NCBI RefSeq assembly: GCF_000719955.1
Contig: NZ_JOII01000003.1
Location: 62,001 to 126,000 of the forward strand
DNA length: 64,000 nucleotides
Reading direction: 5' to 3'
Source of the DNA: Streptomyces albidoflavus
GTDB lineage: Bacteria; Actinomycetota; Actinomycetes; Streptomycetales; Streptomycetaceae
Numbering within the stretch: position 1 is the stretch's first letter; each line of letters opens with the position of its first letter. The notes below the pieces were generated by a model, which was not told the DNA's origin, did not search any database, and worked only from the letters and a program-made list of their open reading frames with translations. Below, piece after piece: positions 6,661 through 15,333 of this stretch. The translations under genes were made by a program, and so were the position numbers.

Positions 6661-7947
6661 TCAGCCGGCGCCCCATCCCGCCCCGCTCCTCCCGTGACCC
6701 TCGCCCTCCTCCGGTCCCAAGGTCCCGGCGCCCCGCGTCCGCCTGCCGGAGGCGCCCGGGGCGAGTGTGTCGACGACCTCGGCCAGTTCCTGGCAGGCGT
6801 CCTCGATGCGCTCGCGGACGTGGCGGCGCTCGGTCACCAGGGAGGAGAGCAGCAGCCCGGTCAGGGCCACCGAGACGTTGAACGCCTGGAGGTTGACCAT
6901 GATCTCGCCCATCGCCCGCCCGGCGAACGGCCCCTGCTGGTTGGTGGCCGCCGTCACCGCCAGCACGGAGACGATCAGCGCCGCCGGCGCGCTGCCGGTC
7001 AGCTCGAACCGCAGCGCCGCCCAGATCAGCAGCGGGAAGACGAGGAAGAGCAGGTCGAGCGGGCTGTAGATGGCCACCCAGGTGAGCGCCGCGGTCACCG
7101 CGAACAGCCCCAGCAGCTCGACCCAGCCCAGCGCGTCGCGCGGCAGCCTGGGCCGGATCAGCACCACCAGCACCGGCACCACGACCAGCACGCCGAGCGC
7201 GTCCCCCGCCCACCAGGCGGCCCACACCGGCCAGGCGTGGGACGTGAGGATCTTGTCGGTGGCCAGCAGGGTGCCGGTGCCGACGGCGGCGCTCACCGTC
7301 ATCCCGCCCAGCGCCCCGAGGAAGACCAGCGCCAGCCCGTCCCGCAGCCGCTCCAGCGAGGGACGGAAGCCGACGAGCCGCAGCAGGTACCAGGAGGCGA
7401 GCGGCGCGAGGGTGTTGCCCACCGCCATCAGCACGGAGTACCCGGAGACAGGGCTGATGCTGGAGGTCACGGCGAGCATTCCGAGCGCGATGCCCGGGGT
7501 GATGCGCGGCCCGAAGGCGAAGAGCGCGGCGACGGCCACCCCGGAGGGCAGCCACAGGGGCGTCACGGTCGCGCCCTCGACCACCACCTGTCGCAGCAGC
7601 CCGAGTCGCCCCGCCCCGTAGTAGGCGAGGGCGACGGCGAGGATCAGCGTCATCAGCCGCAGCACCCGCACCGACAGCGCCGCCGGCCGCCCTTCCCGGT
7701 CCGGGCCGGCCTCGGAGGACCGGCGCAACTGCTCCAGCGACAGCCCCGCCCGCCAGGAGCCGCTCCGCTCGGGGGAGGCGCCGTCGGGCGGGTGGGGCCG
7801 CACGGTGATGCCCGAGGGGGCGGCCTCCTCCGGCGGCGCCGGTTCGTGGGCGCCCGGTGCATCGCCCGTACCGGAGTCCGCCGGGCCTCCGTCGCGGGGG
7901 CGGGCCGGCCGCCACCAGCGGCGAGGGGGGTCCGGGCGGGGGGTCAC
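6661..7947 (-). CDS. MASE1-domain integral membrane sensor protein
   Basis: This 428-residue protein has a Pro/Arg-rich N terminus of ~100 residues. From ~110 to 385 it is a multi-span membrane domain of the MASE1 type (about eight hydrophobic segments; motifs TVTPLWLPSGVAVAALFAFG and WWAGDALGVLVVVPVLV). No GGDEF, kinase or phosphatase domain follows; the protein ends in a short cytoplasmic helix (ERRHVRERIEDACQELAEVV). The GTG start overlaps the TGA of the upstream phosphatase gene by 4 bp (GTGA), so the two are translationally coupled. I infer a two-part sensor in which the membrane part and the SpoIIE phosphatase are separate polypeptides. The signal is unknown. Confidence 0.85.
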   Translation of the reverse strand: MTPRPDPPRRWWRPARPRDGGPADSGTGDAPGAHEPAPPEEAAPSGITVRPHPPDGASPERSGSWRAGLSLEQLRRSSEAGPDREGRPAALSVRVLRLMTLILAVALAYYGAGRLGLLRQVVVEGATVTPLWLPSGVAVAALFAFGPRITPGIALGMLAVTSSISPVSGYSVLMAVGNTLAPLASWYLLRLVGFRPSLERLRDGLALVFLGALGGMTVSAAVGTGTLLATDKILTSHAWPVWAAWWAGDALGVLVVVPVLVVLIRPRLPRDALGWVELLGLFAVTAALTWVAIYSPLDLLFLVFPLLIWAALRFELTGSAPAALIVSVLAVTAATNQQGPFAGRAMGEIMVNLQAFNVSVALTGLLLSSLVTERRHVRERIEDACQELAEVVDTLAPGASGRRTRGAGTLGPEEGEGHGRSGAGWGAG

Positions 7948-8783
7948 GGGCGCCCACCTCCCGGTGCGGGGCCCTCGTGGCAGAGGACCAGCACCGCCGC
8001 GTCGTCCAGGTGACCGGTGCGGCCGGCCACCCGCATCACGCGGTCGGCGAGCGAACCGGGGTCGAGCCCGACGCCCGCGGTCACCAGCTGCGTGACCCGG
8101 GCCAGGCCCTCCTCGATCGAGAACGAGGGCCCCTCCACGACCCCGTCGGTCAGCAGCACGTACGCCCCCGGGCGGGTCCAGCGGCGGCGGGTGACCGGGT
8201 AGCGCTCGCCGGAGATGATGCCGAGCGGCAGGCCGCCCACGTCCTCGGCGACGCCGCCCCGGCCGCCGGTGGCCGCCCAGACGGCGCCGACGTGCCCGGC
8301 CCGCGCGCTGTACAGCTCGTTGGTGGCCGGGTCGAAGCGGAGGAAGGAGCAGGTGGCGAAGAGCGGGCCGTCCACGGAGACCAGCAGGTCGTTGACGCGG
8401 CCCAGGATCTCGCCGGGGTCGCTGACCGTACTGGCCACCGCCCGCAGCGCCATCCGGACCTGCCCCATGAAGGCGGCCGCCTCCACGTCGTGGCCCTGCA
8501 CGTCCCCGATGGAGAAGCCGAGGGTGCCGTCGCCGAGCTCGAAGCCGTCGTACCAGTCGCCGCCGATGTCGAGCCCGTCGCGGGCCGGCGCGTACCGGGC
8601 GGCCGCGCGCAGCCCCGGGACCTGCGGCAGGCGGGCGGGAAGCATCTCCCGCTGCAGCGCCTCCGCCAGTTCCACCCGCGCCTGCTGCACCTCCACGCGC
8701 TCCCGGGCGACCGCGGTGAGCCGTCCCAGCCGGGTCAGCAGGGCGTCCGCACTCTCCTCGCGCGGCGGGCGTTGCCCGTTCAT
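7944..8783 (-). CDS. SpoIIE/RsbU-type PP2C serine phosphatase
   Basis: The product is 279 residues. Residues ~15-50 form a helical linker (TAVARERVEVQQARVELAEA). The PPM/SpoIIE domain covers ~50-270, with metal-binding Asp in DGLDIGGDWYDGFEL, GDVQGHDVEAAAFM, and the terminal GHLDDAAVLVL. Proteins of this family dephosphorylate anti-sigma antagonists (STAS domain) and so activate stress sigma factors. There is no PAS, GAF or HAMP input domain; the coupled MASE1 gene next to it probably supplies sensing. The ATG at 8783 follows GGGGAGCGGCC. No anti-sigma or STAS partner lies nearby, although an RsbW-like ATPase is at 22.9 kb. Confidence 0.92.
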   Translation of the reverse strand: MNGQRPPREESADALLTRLGRLTAVARERVEVQQARVELAEALQREMLPARLPQVPGLRAAARYAPARDGLDIGGDWYDGFELGDGTLGFSIGDVQGHDVEAAAFMGQVRMALRAVASTVSDPGEILGRVNDLLVSVDGPLFATCSFLRFDPATNELYSARAGHVGAVWAATGGRGGVAEDVGGLPLGIISGERYPVTRRRWTRPGAYVLLTDGVVEGPSFSIEEGLARVTQLVTAGVGLDPGSLADRVMRVAGRTGHLDDAAVLVLCHEGPAPGGGRP

Positions 8784-9130
8784 CGGCCGCTCCCCGGTCC
8801 GTCGGGTCGGCCGGGGTCGTGACCGAGACGCCCGTCCGCAGAAAACCTCACATCATCCTATTTTGCCCCCTTTCGTCCCGCCTGTGGGGCGCGCGGACCG
8901 GTACGCCCGGGATCCTCCGCGCGGAGTAGAGACGACGGACCCGCCCCCGAGTGGCGCCCTGGTGGCCGCCGGCCTTGGTGGCCGCCTGCGGCGCGGAAAA
9001 ATCCGGCCGCGTGAGGTGGCCGGTGGGATACGCTGACGCGGATTTCGGGCGGCAGTCGCTCTGCCGCCCCCGCTCGGCGCGCTCGGCGTCGACACGCACC
9101 GCGTGCCCTGCCCGGAAGGAGGCGAGAGAC
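8784..9130. other. Divergent intergenic region, phosphatase / MFS leader
   Basis: No gene is seen in these 347 bp. They contain an AT-richer stretch (8850-8875) likely to hold the phosphatase promoter, a perfect palindrome CTCCGCGCGGAG (8915-8926), and the 9-bp hairpin at 9047-9069. The right part is probably the start of the structured leader of the efflux gene. Confidence 0.5.
9047..9069 (+). promoter_or_regulatory. Leader hairpin
   Basis: GGGCGGCAG and CTGCCGCCC form a perfect 9-bp stem with the 5-nt loop TCGCT. It lies 45 bp before the strong Shine-Dalgarno sequence of the leader ORF. Confidence 0.5.
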
Positions 9131-9298
9131 ATGGACCGTGCCGACTGCGTTGCGGCCATAGTTGCTTCCGGCCGTGTGTCTTCCCACCCTTGTGGCACGC
9201 GGCAACTTCTCCCCCTCCCGCTTCTTGTCCGCCGCATCCCGCTGAGATGCCGCGTCGAGAGCCGTCCTGACCTGCGCACTTCGTTGCCGCGCAGGTGA
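9131..9298 (+). CDS. Candidate leader ORF (55 aa) upstream of the MFS efflux gene
   Basis: The ATG at 9131 is preceded 8 nt upstream by GGAAGGAGG (9114-9122), the best Shine-Dalgarno match I found in the window. The 55-residue reading frame uses many codons that are rare in Streptomyces (ATA, several CTT, TCT, CCT, TGT), unlike its neighbours. Its last codons and its stop lie inside an 8-bp hairpin (9270-9296), followed at once by a second GC-rich hairpin. The efflux gene starts 252 bp further on. I read it as a possible regulatory leader peptide (ribosome stalling or attenuation). It could also be a chance ORF with a good ribosome-binding site. Confidence 0.4.
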   Translation: MDRADCVAAIVASGRVSSHPCGTRQLLPLPLLVRRIPLRCRVESRPDLRTSLPRR

Positions 9299-9326
9299 GG
9301 GGCGCGTGCCCGTCGACGGGCCCCTC
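9270..9326 (+). terminator. Two successive hairpins at the end of the leader ORF (possible attenuator)
   Basis: ACCTGCGC (9270-9277) pairs with GCGCAGGT (9289-9296). Directly after it, GAGGGG (9297-9302) can pair with CCCCTC (9321-9326) around the palindrome GCCCGTCGACGGGC (9308-9321). A run CCCTT follows. The arrangement resembles a pause hairpin plus terminator within the leader of the MFS gene. Confidence 0.45.
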
Positions 9327-9550
9327 CCTTGCCGGTCCCGTGATCCGGAGCCCTCCGCTTCACGACCGGCGAGAGCTCCGGCGTGAGTGACACGCGGCCG
9401 GCGCGGCAGGCCCCGGGCGCTGTCCGCTGCTCCCGCTGCCTGCCGTTCTGCCGTGTCCCCGTGCTGCGTGCACCGGCCCGTCGTCGTCCCTGCGACCGCC
9501 CCAGGCCGGTTGTCCCGACAGCACCTCGACACGAAACGCGTGTGATCGCC
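9299..9550. other. Untranslated leader of the MFS gene
   Basis: Two more stems occur here: CCGGAGC/GCTCCGG around 9348-9378 and CGGCAGGC/GCCTGCCG around 9405-9448. The frame of the MFS gene is open up to GTG 9383, but the extra 56 residues are Arg/Pro-rich with no family match, so I treat this stretch as leader. Confidence 0.45.
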
Positions 9551-11092
9551 ATGAACAAGAAACACCCCGGAGGGGAACCCTCCCCTTCCACCTCTCCCAC
9601 TCGCCCCGCCCCTTCCCCCGACCACGGGGATGCCACCGTGACTCCGGCGTCCGCCGCGGACCCGAAGCGCTGGTGGGCGCTGGCCGTCATCGCCCTGGCT
9701 CAGTTGATGGTGATCCTCGACGGCACCATCGTGAACATCGCACTGCCCTCCGCCCAGCGCGCCCTGGGCATGCCGGACGCCGACCGGCAATGGGTGATCA
9801 CCGCCTACACGCTGGCCTTCGGCGGCCTGCTGCTGCTCGGTGGCCGGATCGCCGATCTGGTGGGCCGCAAGCGTGCCTTCGTCATCGGCCTGGCGGGGTT
9901 CGCCGTGGCCTCGGCGCTGGGCGGCGCGGCGGCCGGCCCGGGGACGCTGTTCGCGGCGCGGGCCCTGCAAGGTGCGTTCGCGGCGGTTCTGGCGCCTTCG
10001 GCCCTGTCGCTGCTGACGACGACCTTCACCGACCCCAGGGAGCGGGCCAAGGCGTTCGGCGTCTACGGCGCGCTGGCCGGCGGCGGCAGTGGCGCCGGGC
10101 TGCTCGTGGGCGGTCTGCTGACCGAGTACCTGAACTGGCGCTGGTGCCTGTACGTCAACGTGCCCGTCGCACTGGCCGCTCTGATCGGCGCACAGGTCTT
10201 CCTGCGCGACCGCTCCGGCCCCCGCGGCGGGCACCTGGACGTGCCAGGCGTACTGCTGGGCAGCGGTGGTCTGGTCGCCCTCGTGTACGGCTTCAGCGAG
10301 GCCGGACCTCGCGGCTGGACCAGCCCGTGGGTGGCCGCGCCGCTCATGGCCGGCGTGATCCTGCTCGCCGCCTTCGTGTGGTGGCAGCACCGTGCGGCCG
10401 GCCCGCTGCTGCCCCTGCGCATCTTCAGGGACCGGAGCCGGGCCGGGGCGTTCGCGACGATGGGCCTGGCGACCATCGGCATGTTCGGCGTCTTCCTGTT
10501 CCTGACGTACTACTTCCAGGCGGTCCTCGGCTACCCGCCGGTGCGGACGGGCCTGGCCTTCATGCCGGTCTCGGTCGGGATCGTCATCGGCGCGACCCAG
10601 ATCGCCGCCCGCCTGCTGCCCCGCACGGCGCCGCACACCCTGATGGCGTCCGGCATGGTGCTCGCCGCCGCCGGCATGGTCCTGCTCAGCCGCCTGACCG
10701 TCCACGCCCAGTACGTCCCGCACGTACTGCCCGGCCTGCTGCTGGTCGGTCTGGGCATGGGCCTGACCTTCATGCCGGTCTACGCGACGGCCACCGTCGG
10801 CGTCCCCACGCAGGACACCGGAGCGGCCTCGGCCGCCCTCACCACCGTCCAGCAGATCGGCGCTTCGCTGGGCACCGTACTCCTCAACACCATCGCCACC
10901 GGCGCCACCGGCCGTCACAGCCGTGCGCACGGTCCGGCCGACAGCGGGACGGCCCTCGCCGAAGCCATGGTGCACGGCTTCTCCGTCGCCTACTGGTGCT
11001 CGGCGGGCGTACTGCTGCTCGCCGCCCTCGTGGCGGCTCTCACCGTGAGGCGAGGAAAGCCGTCGCAGGCTGGAAGCAAGCCGTCGGCCTAG
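9551..11092 (+). CDS. MFS drug efflux transporter, DHA2 (EmrB/QacA) family
   Basis: The product is 513 residues with about 14 membrane segments, as expected for the 14-TM DHA2 family. The family motifs are visible: LDGTIVNIALPSAQRALG in TM1, RIADLVGRKRAF (motif A), and GGGSGAGLLVGGLL (motif C of antiporters). It probably exports hydrophobic drugs or a metabolite in exchange for protons. The start is uncertain because ATG 9551 has no good ribosome-binding site, and an in-frame GTG lies at 9638. The unusual ~400-nt upstream leader suggests post-initiation control. No TetR or MarR regulator gene is adjacent. A very strong terminator follows at 11101. Confidence 0.93.
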   Translation: MNKKHPGGEPSPSTSPTRPAPSPDHGDATVTPASAADPKRWWALAVIALAQLMVILDGTIVNIALPSAQRALGMPDADRQWVITAYTLAFGGLLLLGGRIADLVGRKRAFVIGLAGFAVASALGGAAAGPGTLFAARALQGAFAAVLAPSALSLLTTTFTDPRERAKAFGVYGALAGGGSGAGLLVGGLLTEYLNWRWCLYVNVPVALAALIGAQVFLRDRSGPRGGHLDVPGVLLGSGGLVALVYGFSEAGPRGWTSPWVAAPLMAGVILLAAFVWWQHRAAGPLLPLRIFRDRSRAGAFATMGLATIGMFGVFLFLTYYFQAVLGYPPVRTGLAFMPVSVGIVIGATQIAARLLPRTAPHTLMASGMVLAAAGMVLLSRLTVHAQYVPHVLPGLLLVGLGMGLTFMPVYATATVGVPTQDTGAASAALTTVQQIGASLGTVLLNTIATGATGRHSRAHGPADSGTALAEAMVHGFSVAYWCSAGVLLLAALVAALTVRRGKPSQAGSKPSA

Positions 11093-11100
11093 CGGGAGGG

Positions 11101-11134
11101 CGGGTGCCCCGGACCGTCCGGTCCGGGGCACCCG
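11101..11134. terminator. Strong terminator after the MFS gene
   Basis: CGGGTGCCCCGGACC (11101-11115) and GGTCCGGGGCACCCG (11120-11134) form a perfect 15-bp stem with a 4-nt loop, 9 bp after the stop codon. It also faces the convergent thioesterase gene. Confidence 0.85.
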
Positions 11135-11174
11135 CCGTCTCCTTCTGCGGCTCCCACGACCTTCCGGACACCCT

Positions 11175-11591
11175 CTAGGCGACGGCGATGGTGCCCTGGG
11201 CGATGGCGCAGAGGGTCTGGGCGCCGTCCTGGTCCAGCATGAACAGGTCGCACCGGCAGGCGACCCGGGCGCGGCCGGGGCGGACGACCGTGGCGTGGGC
11301 GCGCAGGGTCCGTCCCTGGGCGGGGCGGAGGTAGTCGATGCTGTAGCCGGCGGTGAGCAGTCCGGCGCCCGCGACCGTGCCGGCCGCGAAGGTGAGCGCG
11401 TTGTCGGCGGCGTAACTGAGGACGCCGCCGTGGACGAAGCCGTTCTGCTGGCGCAGTTCGTCGCGGACGTCCAGTTCCAGGACGGCGGCGCCGTCGCCGA
11501 ACGCCACCAGGCGGGCGCCCAGGTACACGCTGAAGGGCTGGGCGGCCAGTATCTCCTGGGCGTCGGACAGGTCTGGGCGGTGTGCGTTCAC
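11175..11591 (-). CDS. PaaI-type hotdog-fold thioesterase
   Basis: The product is 138 residues from GTG 11591 with GCGAGG upstream. It has the single hotdog fold with the hallmark QNGFVHGGVLSYAADNALTF (residues ~48-67), in which Asn/Gly and the Asp of the long helix belong to the PaaI/4HBT active-site pattern. It is expected to hydrolyse aryl- or acyl-CoA thioesters, as PaaI does for phenylacetate intermediates. It lies 147 bp downstream of lpdA on the same strand and may be cotranscribed with it. The natural substrate cannot be told from the sequence. Confidence 0.88.
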   Translation of the reverse strand: MNAHRPDLSDAQEILAAQPFSVYLGARLVAFGDGAAVLELDVRDELRQQNGFVHGGVLSYAADNALTFAAGTVAGAGLLTAGYSIDYLRPAQGRTLRAHATVVRPGRARVACRCDLFMLDQDGAQTLCAIAQGTIAVA

Positions 11592-11737
11592 CGTGGCCTC
11601 GCTTCGGCAGGGGAGGGGTAAGGGTAGTCCCGCCTCGTGCTCGCCCTCCGGCCGGTGCCGGACACGCCGCCGCGCCCCTCCCGGACCCTGCCGGGCAGCC
11701 GGGCAGCCGGGGAGAGGGGCGCGGCGGAGAGCGCGGC

Positions 11738-13135
<1,398 letters not shown>

Positions 13136-13322
13136 GGTCACAGCCTCGCGCCTCGCGCCGCCAAAGCAAAACGGAACCCGGCCCGCCGCCCCCAGGACAC
13201 CGCCGCCACCGGTACGGGGGACTACCGGCCGGACGCCGCGCTGCCTACCGTGGACCCCGCGCGGGCGGCCTCGCCCGCACCGGCCGCCGCCCGCGGCCGA
13301 AGTGACGCAGGGGGAGAAGAAC

Positions 13323-13745
13323 TTGGACGCCGAACTCGCCGCGCTCGCCGCCAGCGGAGCCAGTTCCCTGGTCGGGCTGATGGTCTCCGACGCCTGGTCG
13401 GCCGCGCGGGGCCGGGTCGCCCGCCTCTTCGCCCGGGGCGGCGACGAGGACCAGGTCGCCGGTGAGCTGACCGCCGCCCGCGACGAGCTCGCCGAGGCCG
13501 ACCGGAACGGCGACGAGGAGCACCGCGCCGACATCCAGGAGGAGTGGCAGCTGCGCCTGCGCCGCCTGCTGCGCGCCGACCCCGGGGCCGCCGCCGAACT
13601 GCGCGCCCTCCTCGACGAGATCGCCCCCGCCGAGCCGGCCGCGGGCGGCGTCGTGATCAACAACACCGTCAGCGGCGGCACCCACCACGCCCCGGTGATC
13701 CAGGTCGGCCAGCTCGGCCACGGCACCTTCGGCCCCCGGGGCTGA
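13323..13745 (+). CDS. Small protein with C-terminal amyloid-signalling (RHIM/PP-like, BASS) motif; putative Bell-type effector
   Basis: The product is 140 residues from TTG 13323, chosen because GGGGAGAAG lies ~6 nt upstream. Residues 1-95 are predicted helical: a first hydrophobic helix ([18 protein letters not shown]), then an acidic heptad-like stretch and [21 protein letters not shown] Pro/Ala/Gly linker follows. Residues 113-136 read NNTVSGG...APVIQVGQ...GTF: an Asn/Gly-rich strand-turn-strand with the V-Q-V-G core seen in RHIM and fungal PP motifs and in bacterial amyloid-signalling sequences. Such motifs pair NLR receptors with membrane-acting death effectors. No NLR is in the window. 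The function is inferred from this architecture only. It is divergent from lpdA. Confidence 0.7.
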   Translation: MDAELAALAASGASSLVGLMVSDAWSAARGRVARLFARGGDEDQVAGELTAARDELAEADRNGDEEHRADIQEEWQLRLRRLLRADPGAAAELRALLDEIAPAEPAAGGVVINNTVSGGTHHAPVIQVGQLGHGTFGPRG

Positions 13746-13812
13746 CCCCCGTCCGGCCGCGCCCGCCCCTCCCCGGCGTGCGCCCCCGCCCCGCCCGGCC
13801 GACGATGACCGC

Positions 13813-14619
13813 ATGGACTCGGAGCCGACCGGCCGGGCCGTCGAGGCCGCCACCGTCGCCAACCTGCGCGACCTCGGCGGCATCCCGCTGCCCGGCGCCG
13901 GAGAGGGCCGGTCGGTGCGGCCCGGCGCGCTGCTCCGCTCGGCCGACCTCGCGCACCACGACCCGCACACCGACCCGGTCCTGACCGAACGCGGCGTCCA
14001 GGTCGTCTTCGACCTGCGCACCACCGGGGAGCGCGAGGCCGCCCCCGACGTCCTGCCGCCCGGCGCCCGCCCCTTCGTCGGCGACGTCCTCGGCACCCGC
14101 CCGGGCGCCGCCCCGGCCCGCCTCGCGCGGTACCTGGAGGACCCCGTCCTCGCCGAACAGGAGCTGGGCGGCGGCCGGGCCGAGCGGCTGTTCGAGGACG
14201 CCTACCGGCGGATGGTCCTCTCGCCCGGTGCCCGCTCCGCCTACGCCGCCCTCGTGCAGACCGCCGCCGACGACGGCACCCACCCCCTCCTCTTCCACTG
14301 CACGGCCGGCAAGGACCGCACCGGCTGGGGCGCGGCCCTCCTGCTCCTGCTGCTCGGCGCCGGCCAGGACGCCGTACGGAGCGAGTACCTCGCCGTCAAC
14401 GACGCGGTCCGCGCCCGCTACGAGCCGCACGTCCGACGGTTCGTCGAGCGGGGCGGGGACCCGGAGATCGCCGCGGTGCTCACCGAGGTCCGCCCCGCCT
14501 ACCTCGACGCCGCCCTGGACGCCCTCACCGAACGCTGGGGCGACATCGAGCGGTACGCCCGCGAGGCACTGCGGGTCGAGGCGGCCCTGGACCGGCTGCG
14601 CGCCGAACTCACCGTCTGA
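13813..14619 (+). CDS. Tyrosine-protein phosphatase, IphP/DSP-like family
   Basis: The product is 268 residues. The N-terminal [12 protein letters not shown] and [11 protein letters not shown] segments are typical of the bacterial IphP-like group. The P-loop is [17 protein letters not shown] (C-x5-R, at about residue 162), with the nucleophile Cys and phosphate-binding Arg intact. It can act on phosphotyrosine or phosphoinositide-like substrates. It lies 67 bp after the amyloid-motif gene on the same strand, so cotranscription is possible. The ribosome-binding site of ATG 13813 is weak. Confidence 0.9.
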   Translation: MDSEPTGRAVEAATVANLRDLGGIPLPGAGEGRSVRPGALLRSADLAHHDPHTDPVLTERGVQVVFDLRTTGEREAAPDVLPPGARPFVGDVLGTRPGAAPARLARYLEDPVLAEQELGGGRAERLFEDAYRRMVLSPGARSAYAALVQTAADDGTHPLLFHCTAGKDRTGWGAALLLLLLGAGQDAVRSEYLAVNDAVRARYEPHVRRFVERGGDPEIAAVLTEVRPAYLDAALDALTERWGDIERYAREALRVEAALDRLRAELTV

Positions 14620-14632
14620 CCAAACGCCGGGG

Positions 14633-14962
14633 TCAGTCCCGGTCGCCCCTCTCGCGGGCCTCCTCCCGCGCGGCCGCCCTGGCCACCCTGCGCCGCCGCA
14701 CCACCACGACCAGGTCGGCCACGGCGATCAGGGTGAGCACGCCGAAGATGGCGGCGAGCACGGAGAGCGAGGTGCCGCTCGGGCTGTCCGTCTCGGAGGA
14801 CGAGGCCGCCCAGACGGCGAGCAGCACGGTCACCACCGCGAAGAGCGGAACGGCGACGCTGGAGATCACCAGCCGCAGGCCGAGCGCGCTGCGGGCGAGG
14901 ACGGGTTCGGTTCCGGTACGGCCGCCGGTGGGTCCGGGCTGGCCGGGCGGGTGCTGGGGCAC
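14633..14962 (-). CDS. Small membrane protein, probably DUF6343-like
   Basis: The product is 109 residues from GTG 14962, preceded by GGAAGGTGG. A Pro/Gly-rich head and GTEPVLARSALGLRLVIS lead into two transmembrane segments (~35-58 and ~68-92), then a basic tail (RRRRVARAAAREEARERGDR). The 'EPV-ARSAL-LR' segment before the first membrane helix resembles the DUF6343 group of actinobacteria. Function is unknown. It is convergent with the tyrosine phosphatase gene, with 13 bp between the stops. Confidence 0.65.
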   Translation of the reverse strand: MPQHPPGQPGPTGGRTGTEPVLARSALGLRLVISSVAVPLFAVVTVLLAVWAASSSETDSPSGTSLSVLAAIFGVLTLIAVADLVVVVRRRRVARAAAREEARERGDRD

Positions 14963-15136
14963 GAGGACCACCTTCCCGTGGACGTGTCGCCCGCACGCGC
15001 GCCGGTGCGCCCGTACGGGCCGTCCCCTCCACGCTAGCCCCGCTGCCCGGACCGGGCAGATCCTGCTGGGACGGGCGCGGCCGGTAAAACCTGTGGCCCC
15101 CTCGCCCCGCCCCGGGCTACGGTCCTCACAGTTCAC

Positions 15137-15170
15137 GACGGTGGCCGCGCGCAGGCGCGCCGCCACCGTC
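15137..15170 (+). promoter_or_regulatory. Leader hairpin upstream of the small ORF and rsgA
   Basis: GACGGTGGC (15137-15145) pairs with GCCACCGTC (15162-15170), and CGCGC/GCGCG can extend the stem inward. No gene on this strand needs a terminator here, so it is a candidate leader structure. Confidence 0.45.
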
Positions 15171-15201
15171 CCCATGTCGTACGAATCGGGAGGTGTGACC
15201 G

Positions 15202-15285
15202 ATGGCTGTCGAGATCGAGACGGGCTTCGCCCGCACTCAGCGTGCCGCTGTTCTCACCCGCCGCCCCCGGGCGACCGGCCGGTAA
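15202..15285 (+). CDS. Possible 27-aa leader ORF upstream of rsgA
   Basis: ATG 15202 follows GGGAGG by 8 nt and the frame ends at TAA 15283-15285, an unusual stop codon for this genome. The peptide starts MAVEIETGFARTQRAAVLTR and is basic. The rsgA gene begins 48 bp downstream, behind a hairpin that covers its own ribosome-binding site. It may be a regulatory leader or a chance ORF. Confidence 0.35.
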   Translation: MAVEIETGFARTQRAAVLTRRPRATGR

Positions 15286-15307
15286 AGACCGGCCCGTACG
15301 ACGCCCA

Positions 15308-15333
15308 GGGGGCCGCCCTTCGAAGGGTCCCCC
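15308..15333 (+). promoter_or_regulatory. Hairpin covering the rsgA ribosome-binding site
   Basis: GGGGG (15308-15312) pairs with CCCCC (15329-15333) and CCCTT (15316-15320) with AAGGG (15323-15327), which is the only Shine-Dalgarno-like sequence before the TTG start at 15334. It could limit translation initiation of rsgA. Confidence 0.5.

Noticed and set aside
9383..9550. N-terminal extension of the MFS protein from GTG 9383
   Set aside because: The extra residues are Arg/Pro/Cys-rich with no homology pattern, no ribosome-binding site precedes the GTG, and hairpins cover the region.
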